Assembly (NCBI RefSeq): GCF_040253615.1
Contig: NZ_JBEJGY010000004.1
Location: forward strand, 3,534,001-3,598,000
Length of the DNA stretch: 64,000 bases
Direction of reading: 5' to 3'
Origin: Streptomyces sp. Edi4
GTDB taxonomy: Bacteria > Actinomycetota > Actinomycetes > Streptomycetales > Streptomycetaceae
Notes under the pieces: model-generated
The model's database searches: none
Told to the model about the DNA's origin: nothing
The model's input: only the letters and a program-made list of their open reading frames with translations
Position numbers and translations under genes: made by a program
Shown: positions 16,426 to 23,836 of the stretch, in pieces
Layout: every line of letters starts with the position of its first letter
Numbering within the stretch: the first letter of the stretch is position 1

Positions 16426-17706
16426 GTGACCCACACCCCGACGGCCCCGGCCCCCAGCGGCGCCGGCGCCGACCTCGCGGACCCGGCGTTCTGGCGGCTG
16501 CCCGCCGCCCAACGCCTGGCGCGTTTCACCGAGTTGAGGCATGAGCCGCGCCCGGTGTTCTTCGCCGAACGCCGGGCCACCCGGCGCCGCCCCGAGCGGG
16601 GTTTCTACGCGCTGGTCCGGCACGCCGACGTCCTCAAGGCGAGCCGGCTGCCCAAGGTGTTCGCGAGCGCGCCCGGGGTCACCTCGCCCGAGCCGGCCCG
16701 CTGGGTGCGGGCCCTGTTCGGGGACTCGATGGTCAACCTGGACGGCGCCGACCACGCGCGGCTGCGCCGCATCGTCCAGCAGGCCTTCACCCCGCGCCTG
16801 CTGGCCGCCACCGAGACGCACATCCGCGAGCTCGCCGTACGCATCGTGGACGACATGGTCGCCGAGCGGCCCGACGAGTTCGTCTCGTCGGTGGCCTCCC
16901 GGATGTCGTTCGAGGTGATCTGCGCGATGCTCGGTGTGCCCGACGCCGACCGGCGCCGCATCGCCCGCCAGATCGACCGGGCCTCCGAACACGCGGGCGT
17001 ACGGCGTGGTCTCGGCGCCCGTCTGCTGAGCCCCGGCAAGGGGCTGCGGGCGCTGGCCCGGATGGAGCTGACGGTGGCGCGGCTCGGCCGCGAGCGGCGC
17101 CGACGCCCCACCGGCGACCTCATCTCGGCCCTGGTGAGCGCCGACATGGACGGACAGGCGCTGTCCTACCGTCAACTCGGCTCGTTCTTCTCCCTGTTGC
17201 TCGTCGCCGGCGTGGAAACGACGCGCAACGCCATCGCCCACGCGCTCGCGCTCCTGACCCGCAACCCGGATCAACTGGCCCTGCTCGTGGATGACTTCGA
17301 GCGGTACGCGGACGGCGCCGTCGACGAGATCGTGCGGCACTCGACACCCATCATCCAGTTCCGCCGCACCGTCACCACGCGCTACACCCTCTCCGGCCAC
17401 ACCTTCCTGCCCGGCGACAAGGTGATGCTGCTCTACGCCTCCGCCAACCGTGACGCGTCGGTGTTCACCGATCCGGACGCCTTCGACATCACCCGCGACC
17501 CCAATCCGCACCTCGGGTACGGCGGCGGCGGCCCGCACTACTGCCTCGGCGCCCATCTGGCCCGCCTGGAGATCAAGGCCGTCCTGCGCGAACTGCTCAC
17601 CCGCCCGCTGGCCGTACGCGCGCTCGGTGAGCCCGAACTCGGCACGTCCAACTTCGACCACCGCGTCCGCAGGCAGCACTTCGCGTTCGATGTGCCGGGG
17701 CGCTGA
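16426..17706 (+). CDS. Cytochrome P450
   Basis: 426 residues from GTG at 16426. All P450 landmarks are visible: I-helix oxygen-activation motif LLVAGVETTRNAIA, the ExxR pair in DEIVRHSTPI, and the heme loop GYGGGGPHYCLGAHLAR with its axial Cys. The style of the I-helix (ETTRN) and of the heme loop resembles CYP124/125/142 sterol- or lipid-hydroxylases, but the substrate is only a guess. No ferredoxin or ferredoxin reductase gene is adjacent, so electrons must come from elsewhere. It is embedded among secreted-protein genes. Confidence 0.92.
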   Translation: MTHTPTAPAPSGAGADLADPAFWRLPAAQRLARFTELRHEPRPVFFAERRATRRRPERGFYALVRHADVLKASRLPKVFASAPGVTSPEPARWVRALFGDSMVNLDGADHARLRRIVQQAFTPRLLAATETHIRELAVRIVDDMVAERPDEFVSSVASRMSFEVICAMLGVPDADRRRIARQIDRASEHAGVRRGLGARLLSPGKGLRALARMELTVARLGRERRRRPTGDLISALVSADMDGQALSYRQLGSFFSLLLVAGVETTRNAIAHALALLTRNPDQLALLVDDFERYADGAVDEIVRHSTPIIQFRRTVTTRYTLSGHTFLPGDKVMLLYASANRDASVFTDPDAFDITRDPNPHLGYGGGGPHYCLGAHLARLEIKAVLRELLTRPLAVRALGEPELGTSNFDHRVRRQHFAFDVPGR

Positions 17707-17764
17707 GTCCGGACGCCCGGTCCCGCGCGCGTACCCTCCTCGCGCGAGCGGCGTTGTACCGGGC

Positions 17765-18019
17765 ATGAACGCCATCAACACCCGGCACACACAGCACACA
17801 CGGCGCCGCCTGCGGGCCGCCACCGCCGCGGCATCCCTCCTGCTCCTCGCCGCGCCCGGGATCGCCGCGGCCGGCACGGGCGCGGGCGAGGGCAGCTCCA
17901 GCGAGTACGGCCGGCCCAAGGTGCTCGGCGGGCAGGGCGAGATCGCCCAGACGCTCACCTCCGGCGTCGCCGCGCTCGGCGAAGCCCTCCAGCACGACGG
18001 CGCGGCCGGGGGCCGCTGA
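17765..18019 (+). CDS. Small secreted protein
   Basis: 84 residues. A basic N-terminus (NTRHTQHTRRRLR) precedes a signal sequence (AATAAASLLLLAAPGIAAAG). The mature 45-residue chain (GEGSSSEYGRPKVLGGQGEI and onward) is Gly/Ser-rich with an amphipathic Ala/Leu end. No Cys and no recognised family. The next gene (GH26-like) begins about 70 bases downstream on the same strand and may be cotranscribed. Confidence 0.6.
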   Translation: MNAINTRHTQHTRRRLRAATAAASLLLLAAPGIAAAGTGAGEGSSSEYGRPKVLGGQGEIAQTLTSGVAALGEALQHDGAAGGR

Positions 18020-18090
18020 CGGCCAGGACGCGCCGGCCGGCCGGGGCCGCCCCCGGGCGCCGGGCCCGGGCGGGTGCGGCGCCCCGCTGC

Positions 18091-19047
18091 TTGCCGACCT
18101 CGTGGAAGGCCGCGCTCTGCGCGCTCGTGCTGCTGGTCTCCGCGCTCGTCCAGCTGCCGGGCGACCGGCCGCACGGACCGATGCCGACCGGCGCCAGGAC
18201 GGCGGCGGGCGTCTTCACCGGCTCCGGCAGCGAGGGCATCGGCAAGCTCGCGGCGGTCGAGAAGTGGCGCGGCCACGGACAGCTGCGCGCGGGCCACACC
18301 TATCTGCCGGGCGACACCTGGAGCGGCATCGAGGGCCCGCCGCAGCTGCTCGCGCCCTGGTCCCGCTGGCGCCACGGGCGCGCCGACCGGGTCTTCGTCC
18401 TCAACGTGCCGATGCTGGCCCGCAACGAGGACGGCCTGCCCGACACCGAGGTGCGCGACCTGCTCGGGCGCGGGGCGCGGGGTGCCTTCGACGGCCACTT
18501 CACCGCGCTGGCCGCGCGCCTTGTCGCCCTCCAGCTCCCCGACACCGTCGTGGTGTTGGGCTGGGAGATGAACGGCGTCACCTATACGCACCGATGCGCG
18601 CCCGACCCCGCCGCGTGGCGGGCGTACTGGCGGCGCGTGGTGAGCGCGATGCGCTCGGTGGCCGGGCAGCGCTTCCGCTTCGACTTCGCCCCGAACCGGG
18701 GCCGCGACGCCGTGCCGTGGACCACGTGCTACCCCGGCGACGCCTTCGTCGACATCCTCGGCATGGATTCCTACGACCAGCCCGCCGGCATGTCCTTCCG
18801 CGAGCAGGTCGAGGAGCCGTACGGGCTGCGCGCCCAGGTCGACTTCGCCGCCCGGCACGGCAAGCCGGTGTCCTACCCGGAGTGGGGGCTCTTCCGCAAC
18901 GGCGACGACGCGCGGTACGTACGCGGGATGACGGCCTGGTTCCGCCGCTACCGGCCCGTCTACCAGACCCTGACCGACTACTGCCCGCACGGCGTGTGGG
19001 AGTGCCCCGGCCATCCCGACGCGGCGCGCGCCTACCGGGCGCGGTGA
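18091..19047 (+). CDS. GH26-type glycoside hydrolase (beta-mannanase-like), secreted
   Basis: 318 residues from TTG at 18091; an in-frame CTG at 18016 would add a basic N-terminus. A hydrophobic segment (ALCALVLLVSALVQL) acts as signal or anchor. GH26-like catalytic residues are present: acid/base Glu159 in VVLGWEMNG and nucleophile Glu264 in SYPEWGL, with conserved Asp/Trp regions (FRFDFAPNRGRDAVPW, DILGMDSYD). It is a paralogue of the protein at 35095-36336, with long identical stretches (MNG.TYTHRC, GMDSYDQP, DYCPHGVWEC). It likely trims or processes the polysaccharide made by the nearby EPS operon; the sugar is not known. Confidence 0.85.
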   Translation: MPTSWKAALCALVLLVSALVQLPGDRPHGPMPTGARTAAGVFTGSGSEGIGKLAAVEKWRGHGQLRAGHTYLPGDTWSGIEGPPQLLAPWSRWRHGRADRVFVLNVPMLARNEDGLPDTEVRDLLGRGARGAFDGHFTALAARLVALQLPDTVVVLGWEMNGVTYTHRCAPDPAAWRAYWRRVVSAMRSVAGQRFRFDFAPNRGRDAVPWTTCYPGDAFVDILGMDSYDQPAGMSFREQVEEPYGLRAQVDFAARHGKPVSYPEWGLFRNGDDARYVRGMTAWFRRYRPVYQTLTDYCPHGVWECPGHPDAARAYRAR

Positions 19048-19208
19048 GCGCGGGCCGCGCGCTGGGCCGTGCGGGGGCGCGGGGGTGGGCCGGACGGGTG
19101 GTCCCCGCGGTGCGGCTCGCGTGGCCCGGGCATCCCCGGGAGGCGGATCCCAATTATGCGTATCAGCATCTGATCCCCCTTTGGATTTCCTGTTGAAGGG
19201 TCGCAGGC

Positions 19209-19556
19209 ATGGACAAGCTCTCAGGTCCCGTGGCGCGGGCCGCCGTCGTCGCGGGGCTGGTCGCCACGCTGGGCACGGGGTACACGGCGCACGCCGCGGG
19301 CCACCGCGAGGCGCCGCCGCGGCCCACCCTGGCCGACACCGGCGCCGACGCGAACGCCTCGCTGCTCGGCGCCCTGAGCGTGGGCGCGGTCGTCACGGGG
19401 GCGGCAGCGGTCGCGCTGTCCCGGCGCGCCGCACGCGGGAAGTACGGCGGGGAGCACAGCGCTCGGCCGGACGCGCGGCGGCCGGTCCCGGTTCCGCTCA
19501 CGGAGGAACCGATTTGCTCCTTGGTGTCCGTTACCTATGGCCGATCGACACGTTGA
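19209..19556 (+). CDS. Tiny LADTG sortase substrate
   Basis: 115 residues; ATG at 19209, AAGGG eight bases upstream. Residues 1-30 form a signal peptide (ending AHA-AG), residues 41-45 are LADTG, residues 50-70 are hydrophobic (ASLLGALSVGAVVTGAAAVA) and are followed by RRAARGK. This is the layout of a class E sortase (LAxTG) substrate. After both cleavages only about 14 residues would stay on the wall. A 40-residue cytoplasmic tail rich in Arg/Pro follows the anchor, longer than usual. The stop codon lies inside the promoter of the next chaplin gene. Confidence 0.7.
   Translation: MDKLSGPVARAAVVAGLVATLGTGYTAHAAGHREAPPRPTLADTGADANASLLGALSVGAVVTGAAAVALSRRAARGKYGGEHSARPDARRPVPVPLTEEPICSLVSVTYGRSTR
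19529..19556 (+). promoter_or_regulatory. Sigma-BldN-type promoter of chaplin gene
   Basis: CGTTAC (19529-19534), 16 bases, CGTTGA (19551-19556). From memory the sigma-BldN pattern is close to CGTAAC-N16-CGTTGA, with GNAAC and CGTTNA most conserved; this site matches 11 of 12 positions. It is 54 bases upstream of the chaplin ATG. Confidence 0.75.
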
Positions 19557-19610
19557 AGTGACATGACGACTGCGTGTCTGCGGTCGCGTGTCCATTCAAG
19601 GAGAACTTTG

Positions 19611-19892
19611 ATGTCTCGTATCGCGAAGACGGCCGCCGTCGTCGCCGGAGCGGGCGCGGTGGCGCTGGCCGGTGCGGGTATGGCCGCTGCCGACGCCGGC
19701 GCCGAGGCCGTCGCGTCCGGCTCCCCCGGTGTCCTCTCCGGGAACGTGCTCCAGGTGCCGGTGCACATCCCGGTCAACCTCTGCGGCAACTCGATCAACG
19801 TCATCGGGCTGCTCAACCCGGTGTTCGGCACCACCTGCGTCAACGACTCCCACCTCCTCCACCACCACCACGGTGGCGGTTACGGGGGCTGA
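19611..19892 (+). CDS. Short chaplin with His-rich tail
   Basis: 93 residues; ATG at 19611 with AAGGAG seven bases upstream. Signal peptide 1-27, then one chaplin (DUF320) domain: SPGVLSGNVLQVPVHIPVN, CGNSINVIGLLNPVFGTTC, with the conserved Cys pair. Unlike standard short chaplins it ends with an extra tail NDSHLLHHHHGGGYGG. Chaplins are secreted amyloid-forming, surface-active proteins that coat aerial hyphae. The gene has its own BldN-type promoter and a terminator, so it is probably monocistronic. The His tail could bind metal or change assembly pH dependence (inference). Confidence 0.95.
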   Translation: MSRIAKTAAVVAGAGAVALAGAGMAAADAGAEAVASGSPGVLSGNVLQVPVHIPVNLCGNSINVIGLLNPVFGTTCVNDSHLLHHHHGGGYGG

Positions 19893-19901
19893 CGCCTCTT
19901 G

Positions 19902-19942
19902 GCCCCGGCCGGCCGTTCTCGTGACGGCCCGGCCGGGCGTTT
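19902..19942 (+). terminator. Terminator of the chaplin gene
   Basis: GC-rich imperfect hairpin (GCCCCGGCCGG-CCGT pairing with ACGGCCCGGCCGGGC) followed by GTTT, ten bases after the chaplin stop. Confidence 0.7.
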
Positions 19943-19958
19943 GATCCAACGGTGCCTG

Positions 19959-19990
19959 CGGCCTCCCGGACTTCTCCCCCCGGGAGGCCG
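19959..19990 (-). terminator. Terminator of melC2
   Basis: Perfect 11-bp stem CGGCCTCCCGG (19959-19969) with CCGGGAGGCCG (19980-19990), loop of ten bases, directly after the melC2 stop on the minus strand. Confidence 0.7.
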
Positions 19991-19998
19991 TCGCCGTG

Positions 19999-20868
19999 TC
20001 AGGCGTACCGGTAGAGGCGGCTGTGGTCCAAGAGCGCCGCCGGCGCCACGTTCCATGGCGGCATCGGCTCGTGGAGGGCCGCCACCCTGCCGTGCTGGAG
20101 ATCGCCCAACGGCGGCGCCGCGTCCGGCAGATAGCGCTTGGAGCGGGGGTGGGCGGCCTGCCAGCGCGACCACAGGCTGTCGACGAAGGCGTGGTGGAGC
20201 CAGAACACGGGGTCGTTGACGGCGGCGCCGCCGAGCATGAGCCCGCCGATCCAGCGGTGCACCTGGTTGTGCGTACGGAAGCGGGCGTTGCCCGACGCGT
20301 TGGTCCAGCCCTCGATCTTGTTGCGGAACCCGGTCCCGCTCATCGAGTTCCAGGGCGAGACGTCGTACACGGGGTCCGCGAGCGCGTGGGCCACGTCGGC
20401 GGCGGTGGGCAGCTTGATGGGGTCCTTGGGGCGGCCCAGGTCCCGGGTCAGGAAGCGTTCCTCGGTGACATTGACGGTGACGTCCCAGGCGCCGTGGGCG
20501 TGCGCGAAGGGGCCGGTCATCACCTGGAGGTCGCCGCGGCGTCCGTTGCCGCCCATGAAGTCCTCGCCCCACAGCGACGACGCGGGCGAACTGTCGCGGG
20601 TCCAGTCCCAATAGGGCACGGTGACGCGGGGGTCGACCTTGCGCAGCGCCCGCTCGAACTCCAGCAGGAACTGGCGGTGCCAGGGCAGGAAGGACGGCGC
20701 CATGTGCGCCACCCGCAGGCCCCGGTCGCCGTCCGAGACGTAGAAGTCGATGTGCGTCCGTACGAACGCGTCGTACTCGCCGCGCCGTTTCAGTTCGAGC
20801 ACGGCGTTCACGAAGGCCTTGCGTTCGGCGCTCGTCAGGTTCCGCTGGTTCTTACGCGTGTACACCAC
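19999..20868 (-). CDS. melC2: Tyrosinase
   Basis: 289 residues, close to the 273-residue classical Streptomyces MelC2. A type-3 copper enzyme that oxidises tyrosine and L-DOPA towards melanin. CuA ligands are His39, His55 and His64 (RTHIDF, RVAHMAPSFLPWH); CuB ligands are His200, His204 and His226 (THNQVHRW, FWLHHAFVD). It has no signal peptide, as expected, since it is exported with its partner MelC1. GTG at 20868 is preceded by GGGGGAG, and the gene overlaps melC1 by 17 bases, indicating tight coupling. Confidence 0.96.
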   Translation of the reverse strand: MVYTRKNQRNLTSAERKAFVNAVLELKRRGEYDAFVRTHIDFYVSDGDRGLRVAHMAPSFLPWHRQFLLEFERALRKVDPRVTVPYWDWTRDSSPASSLWGEDFMGGNGRRGDLQVMTGPFAHAHGAWDVTVNVTEERFLTRDLGRPKDPIKLPTAADVAHALADPVYDVSPWNSMSGTGFRNKIEGWTNASGNARFRTHNQVHRWIGGLMLGGAAVNDPVFWLHHAFVDSLWSRWQAAHPRSKRYLPDAAPPLGDLQHGRVAALHEPMPPWNVAPAALLDHSRLYRYA

Positions 20869-21391
20869 GGACGGCTCCCCCTTCGTGGCCCGCGTGCACG
20901 GGCACCGCCGCCAGCCGGGCGCGGCCCAGCTCGGCGGCGGCGGCGCGGGCGGCCTCGCGTGCGGTGGCGTACGACTCGTAGTGGTCGACGGAGCTCAGAT
21001 AGCTGCCGTCGGCGCGGCGCATCAGCATCAGCCGGCGGTCGTCCACGAACACGGCGACCTCGGAGCCGTCCGCCTGGAGGGGGCGGCCCTGGATGCGGTG
21101 GCCGGCGTGCATCTCGTCGAAGAGGGTCCCCTCGGGCACCGGGGCGGCGGACCCGGGGCCCGTGGCGTCGGCTGTGGCGCCGACCGTGGCGGCGGAGGGG
21201 ATGCGGGAGAGCGCGGCGCCGGTGAAGGCGACGGCCGCCGAGGCGAACAGGGCGCGCAGCAGACCGCGCCGGGCGATGCGCCAGGTGGTACGGGGCGGGG
21301 GCGCGCCGGGCCTCGTGGGCTCGGGGGCGCGGCCCCGGGGGCGGGTGCGGCCGGCCCGTCGTGCGCGCCAGAAGTGTGTCGCGTCGTTCAT
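20852..21391 (-). CDS. melC1: Tyrosinase cofactor / copper chaperone and export partner
   Basis: 179 residues; ATG at 21391 chosen over longer forms because GAGGGAG precedes it and the family starts near a Tat signal. The twin-Arg segment RRGLLRALFASAAVAF lies unusually far in (about residue 45) behind an Arg/Pro-rich leader. The mature part holds the caddie-domain hallmarks: DEMHAGHRIQGRP, the copper-delivery Tyr/His region VDHYESYATAREAARAA and LMLMRRADGSYLS. MelC1 loads Cu into MelC2 and carries it through Tat. Upstream, at about 21500, a CGTTGA element lacks a convincing -35 partner. Confidence 0.92.
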   Translation of the reverse strand: MNDATHFWRARRAGRTRPRGRAPEPTRPGAPPPRTTWRIARRGLLRALFASAAVAFTGAALSRIPSAATVGATADATGPGSAAPVPEGTLFDEMHAGHRIQGRPLQADGSEVAVFVDDRRLMLMRRADGSYLSSVDHYESYATAREAARAAAAELGRARLAAVPVHAGHEGGAVRGVHA

Positions 21392-21766
21392 GGGCGTCTC
21401 CCTCGTGCTCGCTCGCGCGGACGGGGCCGGCACATGCGTGGGCCCCGGAAACCGTCCTGGTTCCGGGGCCCGTCCGAGCGTCCGCTCTCCTTGTCCGATG
21501 CCGGGTTCAACGAGGACCCCCGGCGCAGGAAACGGCCGTCGCGCGCTCATCGGCGCCGCCGGCGCTCCCCGGGCCGGTACTGGGCGCACGGCCCGGGGAG
21601 GCTTCAACCATGCGACTGGTCGCAGGGGTCAACGCCCAAGGTGGGCACGCGTGTCGGGGGCGGGACCTGTTTCACGCGCTTGGCCCAACGTTCCTGCCGG
21701 CCCGGATCAGCCCCTCTCGCGCGGTCTCGGCCCCTCTCGTGGCATCCCATGCCGTCTCAGCCCGTC

Positions 21767-22417
21767 TCAGCCCGTCCAGAAGTCCCACCAGCGGGTCAGG
21801 ATCAGCATCGCGACCACGCCGATGTGCACCACCGGCACCGCCCAGCCGGACTCGGCGCACAGGCCGCGGGCCCAACTCGGCGCGGGCAGCGCGCCCTTGA
21901 TGACGTTGAGCGTGGTGACCCGCCAGAACAGCGCGATGGTGGCGACCCACGCCAGACAGCACCACAGGCACAGCGCGTCGATGCGGTACAGCGACTCGAA
22001 CTGGAGCCAGCTGACGAAGACGACGCCGAGGGCGGCCCCCGCGTTCAGCGTCAGCCAGTACCAGCGTCCGAACCGGCCACCACCGAGCAGGCTCATGCCC
22101 ACGCAGCACACGATCCCGTACGCCACCAGGCCCAGCATCGGATTGGGGAACCCGAAGACGGACGCCTGCGCGCTCTTCATGATGTTGCCGCAGGAGATCA
22201 CCGGGTTGAGGCTGCACCCGGGGACGAAGCCCGGGTCACGCAGCAGCTCGAACTCGTCGAGCGTGATCACCCACGAGGCCAGCAGGCCCGCCGCGCCGGT
22301 GAGCACGACCAGCCACGCGAAGCCGCGGCCGGCACCGAAGGCGGCGCCGGCCGGTGACGGCGGGCCGGACGAGTCGGTGACCGCCGCCGGCTCCTGGAGC
22401 GTCCCGGGGAAGGGCAT
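21767..22417 (-). CDS. Vitamin K epoxide reductase (VKOR) family membrane protein
   Basis: 216 residues with four or five membrane helices. The redox residues are present: loop cysteines Cys68 and Cys76 (PGCSLNPVISCGN) and the membrane CxxC Cys150-Cys153 (ALCLWCCLAW). Bacterial VKORs reoxidise a DsbA-like thioredoxin-fold protein with quinone, driving disulfide formation outside the cell. There is no fused thioredoxin domain here, and no DsbA gene nearby. Neighbouring chaplins and rodlins each have a conserved Cys pair, so a link is plausible but unproven. Confidence 0.9.
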   Translation of the reverse strand: MPFPGTLQEPAAVTDSSGPPSPAGAAFGAGRGFAWLVVLTGAAGLLASWVITLDEFELLRDPGFVPGCSLNPVISCGNIMKSAQASVFGFPNPMLGLVAYGIVCCVGMSLLGGGRFGRWYWLTLNAGAALGVVFVSWLQFESLYRIDALCLWCCLAWVATIALFWRVTTLNVIKGALPAPSWARGLCAESGWAVPVVHIGVVAMLILTRWWDFWTG

Positions 22418-22453
22418 CGGTGTCGTCTCCGTTCCGTTCTCGTCCGGCGGGGC

Positions 22454-22954
22454 TCAGCCGCGCAGGCGGCGGATGGGGAGCAGGCAGTGGCCCGCGGTGG
22501 TGATGGTGGCCTCGTCGCCCGCGAACGCCCTCAACTGCTCGTCACTGACGGCGACGCCCGGCACGGCCTCGGGCCAGGAGCGGGTGGCGAACATGAACTG
22601 GACGGTGCCGCGCGCCTCGGCGGCCACCAGCCACTCGGGCGGCACGGGGCACTGGACGGTCATGGTCGGCAGGGTCAGGACGGCCCGGCCGGCCTGCACG
22701 ATCAGGGTCAGCGGGAACGAGCCGCCGTGACTCTGGTCGACCACACTGCCGGCCGGCATGCCGATCTCGTCGAGGAACGACCGCGCCGCGACCTCGGCGC
22801 CCTCGGGGCCCTGGACGCCGTCGCCGAGGGGGTACGCCATGAGGAAGGGCACGTCGCCGGACTCGTCGGGGTGCTCGCCGCTCCACGCGATGACGATGAG
22901 CGAGCCCAACAGGGCGGCCCTGGAAGGCTGTACGGCACTGGTGGATGAAGTCAT
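22454..22954 (-). CDS. Conserved hypothetical protein (DUF5949-like)
   Basis: 166 residues, no signal peptide or membrane segment, so cytoplasmic. It begins with variable Ser/Thr-rich residues and then a strand-rich region: LIVIAWSGEHP, FLMAYPLGDGVQGPEG, PLTLIVQAGRAVLTLP. I recall a Streptomyces-restricted family (DUF5949) with this layout; no catalytic motif can be proposed. The gene is 36 bases upstream of the VKOR gene on the same strand, so the two may be cotranscribed. Confidence 0.75.
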   Translation of the reverse strand: MTSSTSAVQPSRAALLGSLIVIAWSGEHPDESGDVPFLMAYPLGDGVQGPEGAEVAARSFLDEIGMPAGSVVDQSHGGSFPLTLIVQAGRAVLTLPTMTVQCPVPPEWLVAAEARGTVQFMFATRSWPEAVPGVAVSDEQLRAFAGDEATITTAGHCLLPIRRLRG

Positions 22955-23254
22955 GGCGGGACTCTAGGACATGACGGGCCGAGCCCTTCGCAGCTGTCAC
23001 TCATCCGGATGAAACACCCTTCGCGGGGCGCGGTGGGACGCGGCGGGACGCCGCAGGGCGCGGCGGGTCACGGGGAAGCCCCTTGGAGCGCCGGGCGGCC
23101 ACGGCCGGGCCCGGACACGCGCGAGCGGCCCAGGGAGACCCCAACTCCCCGGAGCCGCCCAGCACATGACGCGGGCTGCGAGGGCACCTGTGCTGCCTTC
23201 CCTATGGCTCAGGCGCAACTCGCCGTCGCCAACCGGTGGTTCGGGTGGCGTCGG

Positions 23255-23566
23255 CTAGCCGATGGGCAGGCCGCCGAGCAGTTTGCCGGGCCCGGAATGG
23301 CCATTGGTCTTGTTGAGGTCCTTGGCGGCGCCGGCCGCCGAGTGCAGCAGCGAGCCGTCCGACTTGGGGTCGAGCAGGTTGGTCTGGACGGGGGCCGCGT
23401 CGGCCAGGGGGTCGTTGGCCATGTGGGCGGTCAGCGCGTCGAGCCCGCCGTTGAGGCTCATGGGAGGCATGGGGGGCGTGGCGCCGGCGGCGAAGGCCGG
23501 AGCCGCCGCGCCCATGACCGCGAGGGAACCGGCAACCGCCGCGGCCACCTTCATCGACTTCATCAT
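23255..23566 (-). CDS. Small secreted protein
   Basis: 103 residues; two adjacent ATG codons at 23566 and 23563, with GGAAGG at suitable spacing for the second. Signal peptide (MKVAAAVAGSLAVMGAAAPA, ending AFA) then a Gly/Ala/Asp/Leu-rich chain of about 75 residues without Cys. Segments such as NLLDPKSDGSLLHSAAGAA and a Gly/Leu-rich end (KLLGGLPIG) are reminiscent of other short Streptomyces secreted proteins of unknown role. Monocistronic. Confidence 0.7.
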   Translation of the reverse strand: MMKSMKVAAAVAGSLAVMGAAAPAFAAGATPPMPPMSLNGGLDALTAHMANDPLADAAPVQTNLLDPKSDGSLLHSAAGAAKDLNKTNGHSGPGKLLGGLPIG

Positions 23567-23778
23567 CAATCCTTCCGCGGCGAGTTCGATCGCCGAATCG
23601 GCCGTATGACACGCGCCTTGGCGGTGCCGCACGTATCCCTGATCGCTTTGCGATGCTTCGCCCTGGGTAACGACTCCCACACGGTCGGGAAACCCTTTCG
23701 GCCCGGATTGGGGCGGGATTCCCCGACAGTTCTCATTGGCGTACGTTCGTCGATTTCCGTATGGGCCCGCACAACGGA

Positions 23779-23809
23779 AAGCGCCGGATCCGTTTCCGGT
23801 CCGGCGCTT
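23779..23809 (-). terminator. Terminator of the Ala/Pro-rich secreted protein gene
   Basis: Perfect 10-bp stem AAGCGCCGGA (23779-23788) with TCCGGCGCTT (23800-23809). Read on the minus strand it ends in CTTTCCG, and it lies 28 bases after the stop codon at 23837. Confidence 0.8.
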
Positions 23810-23836
23810 GTGCGGTACGGCTCAGGCGGGCGCGGC

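Noticed and set aside
21440..21560. BldN-type promoter ahead of melC1
   Set aside because: A perfect CGTTGA occurs on the minus strand near 21510, but no GNAAC lies 15-17 bases upstream of it.
23009..23254. Possible small gene upstream of the 103-residue secreted protein's 3' end
   Set aside because: Only Pro/Arg/Gly-rich shadow frames; no ribosome site or signal sequence.
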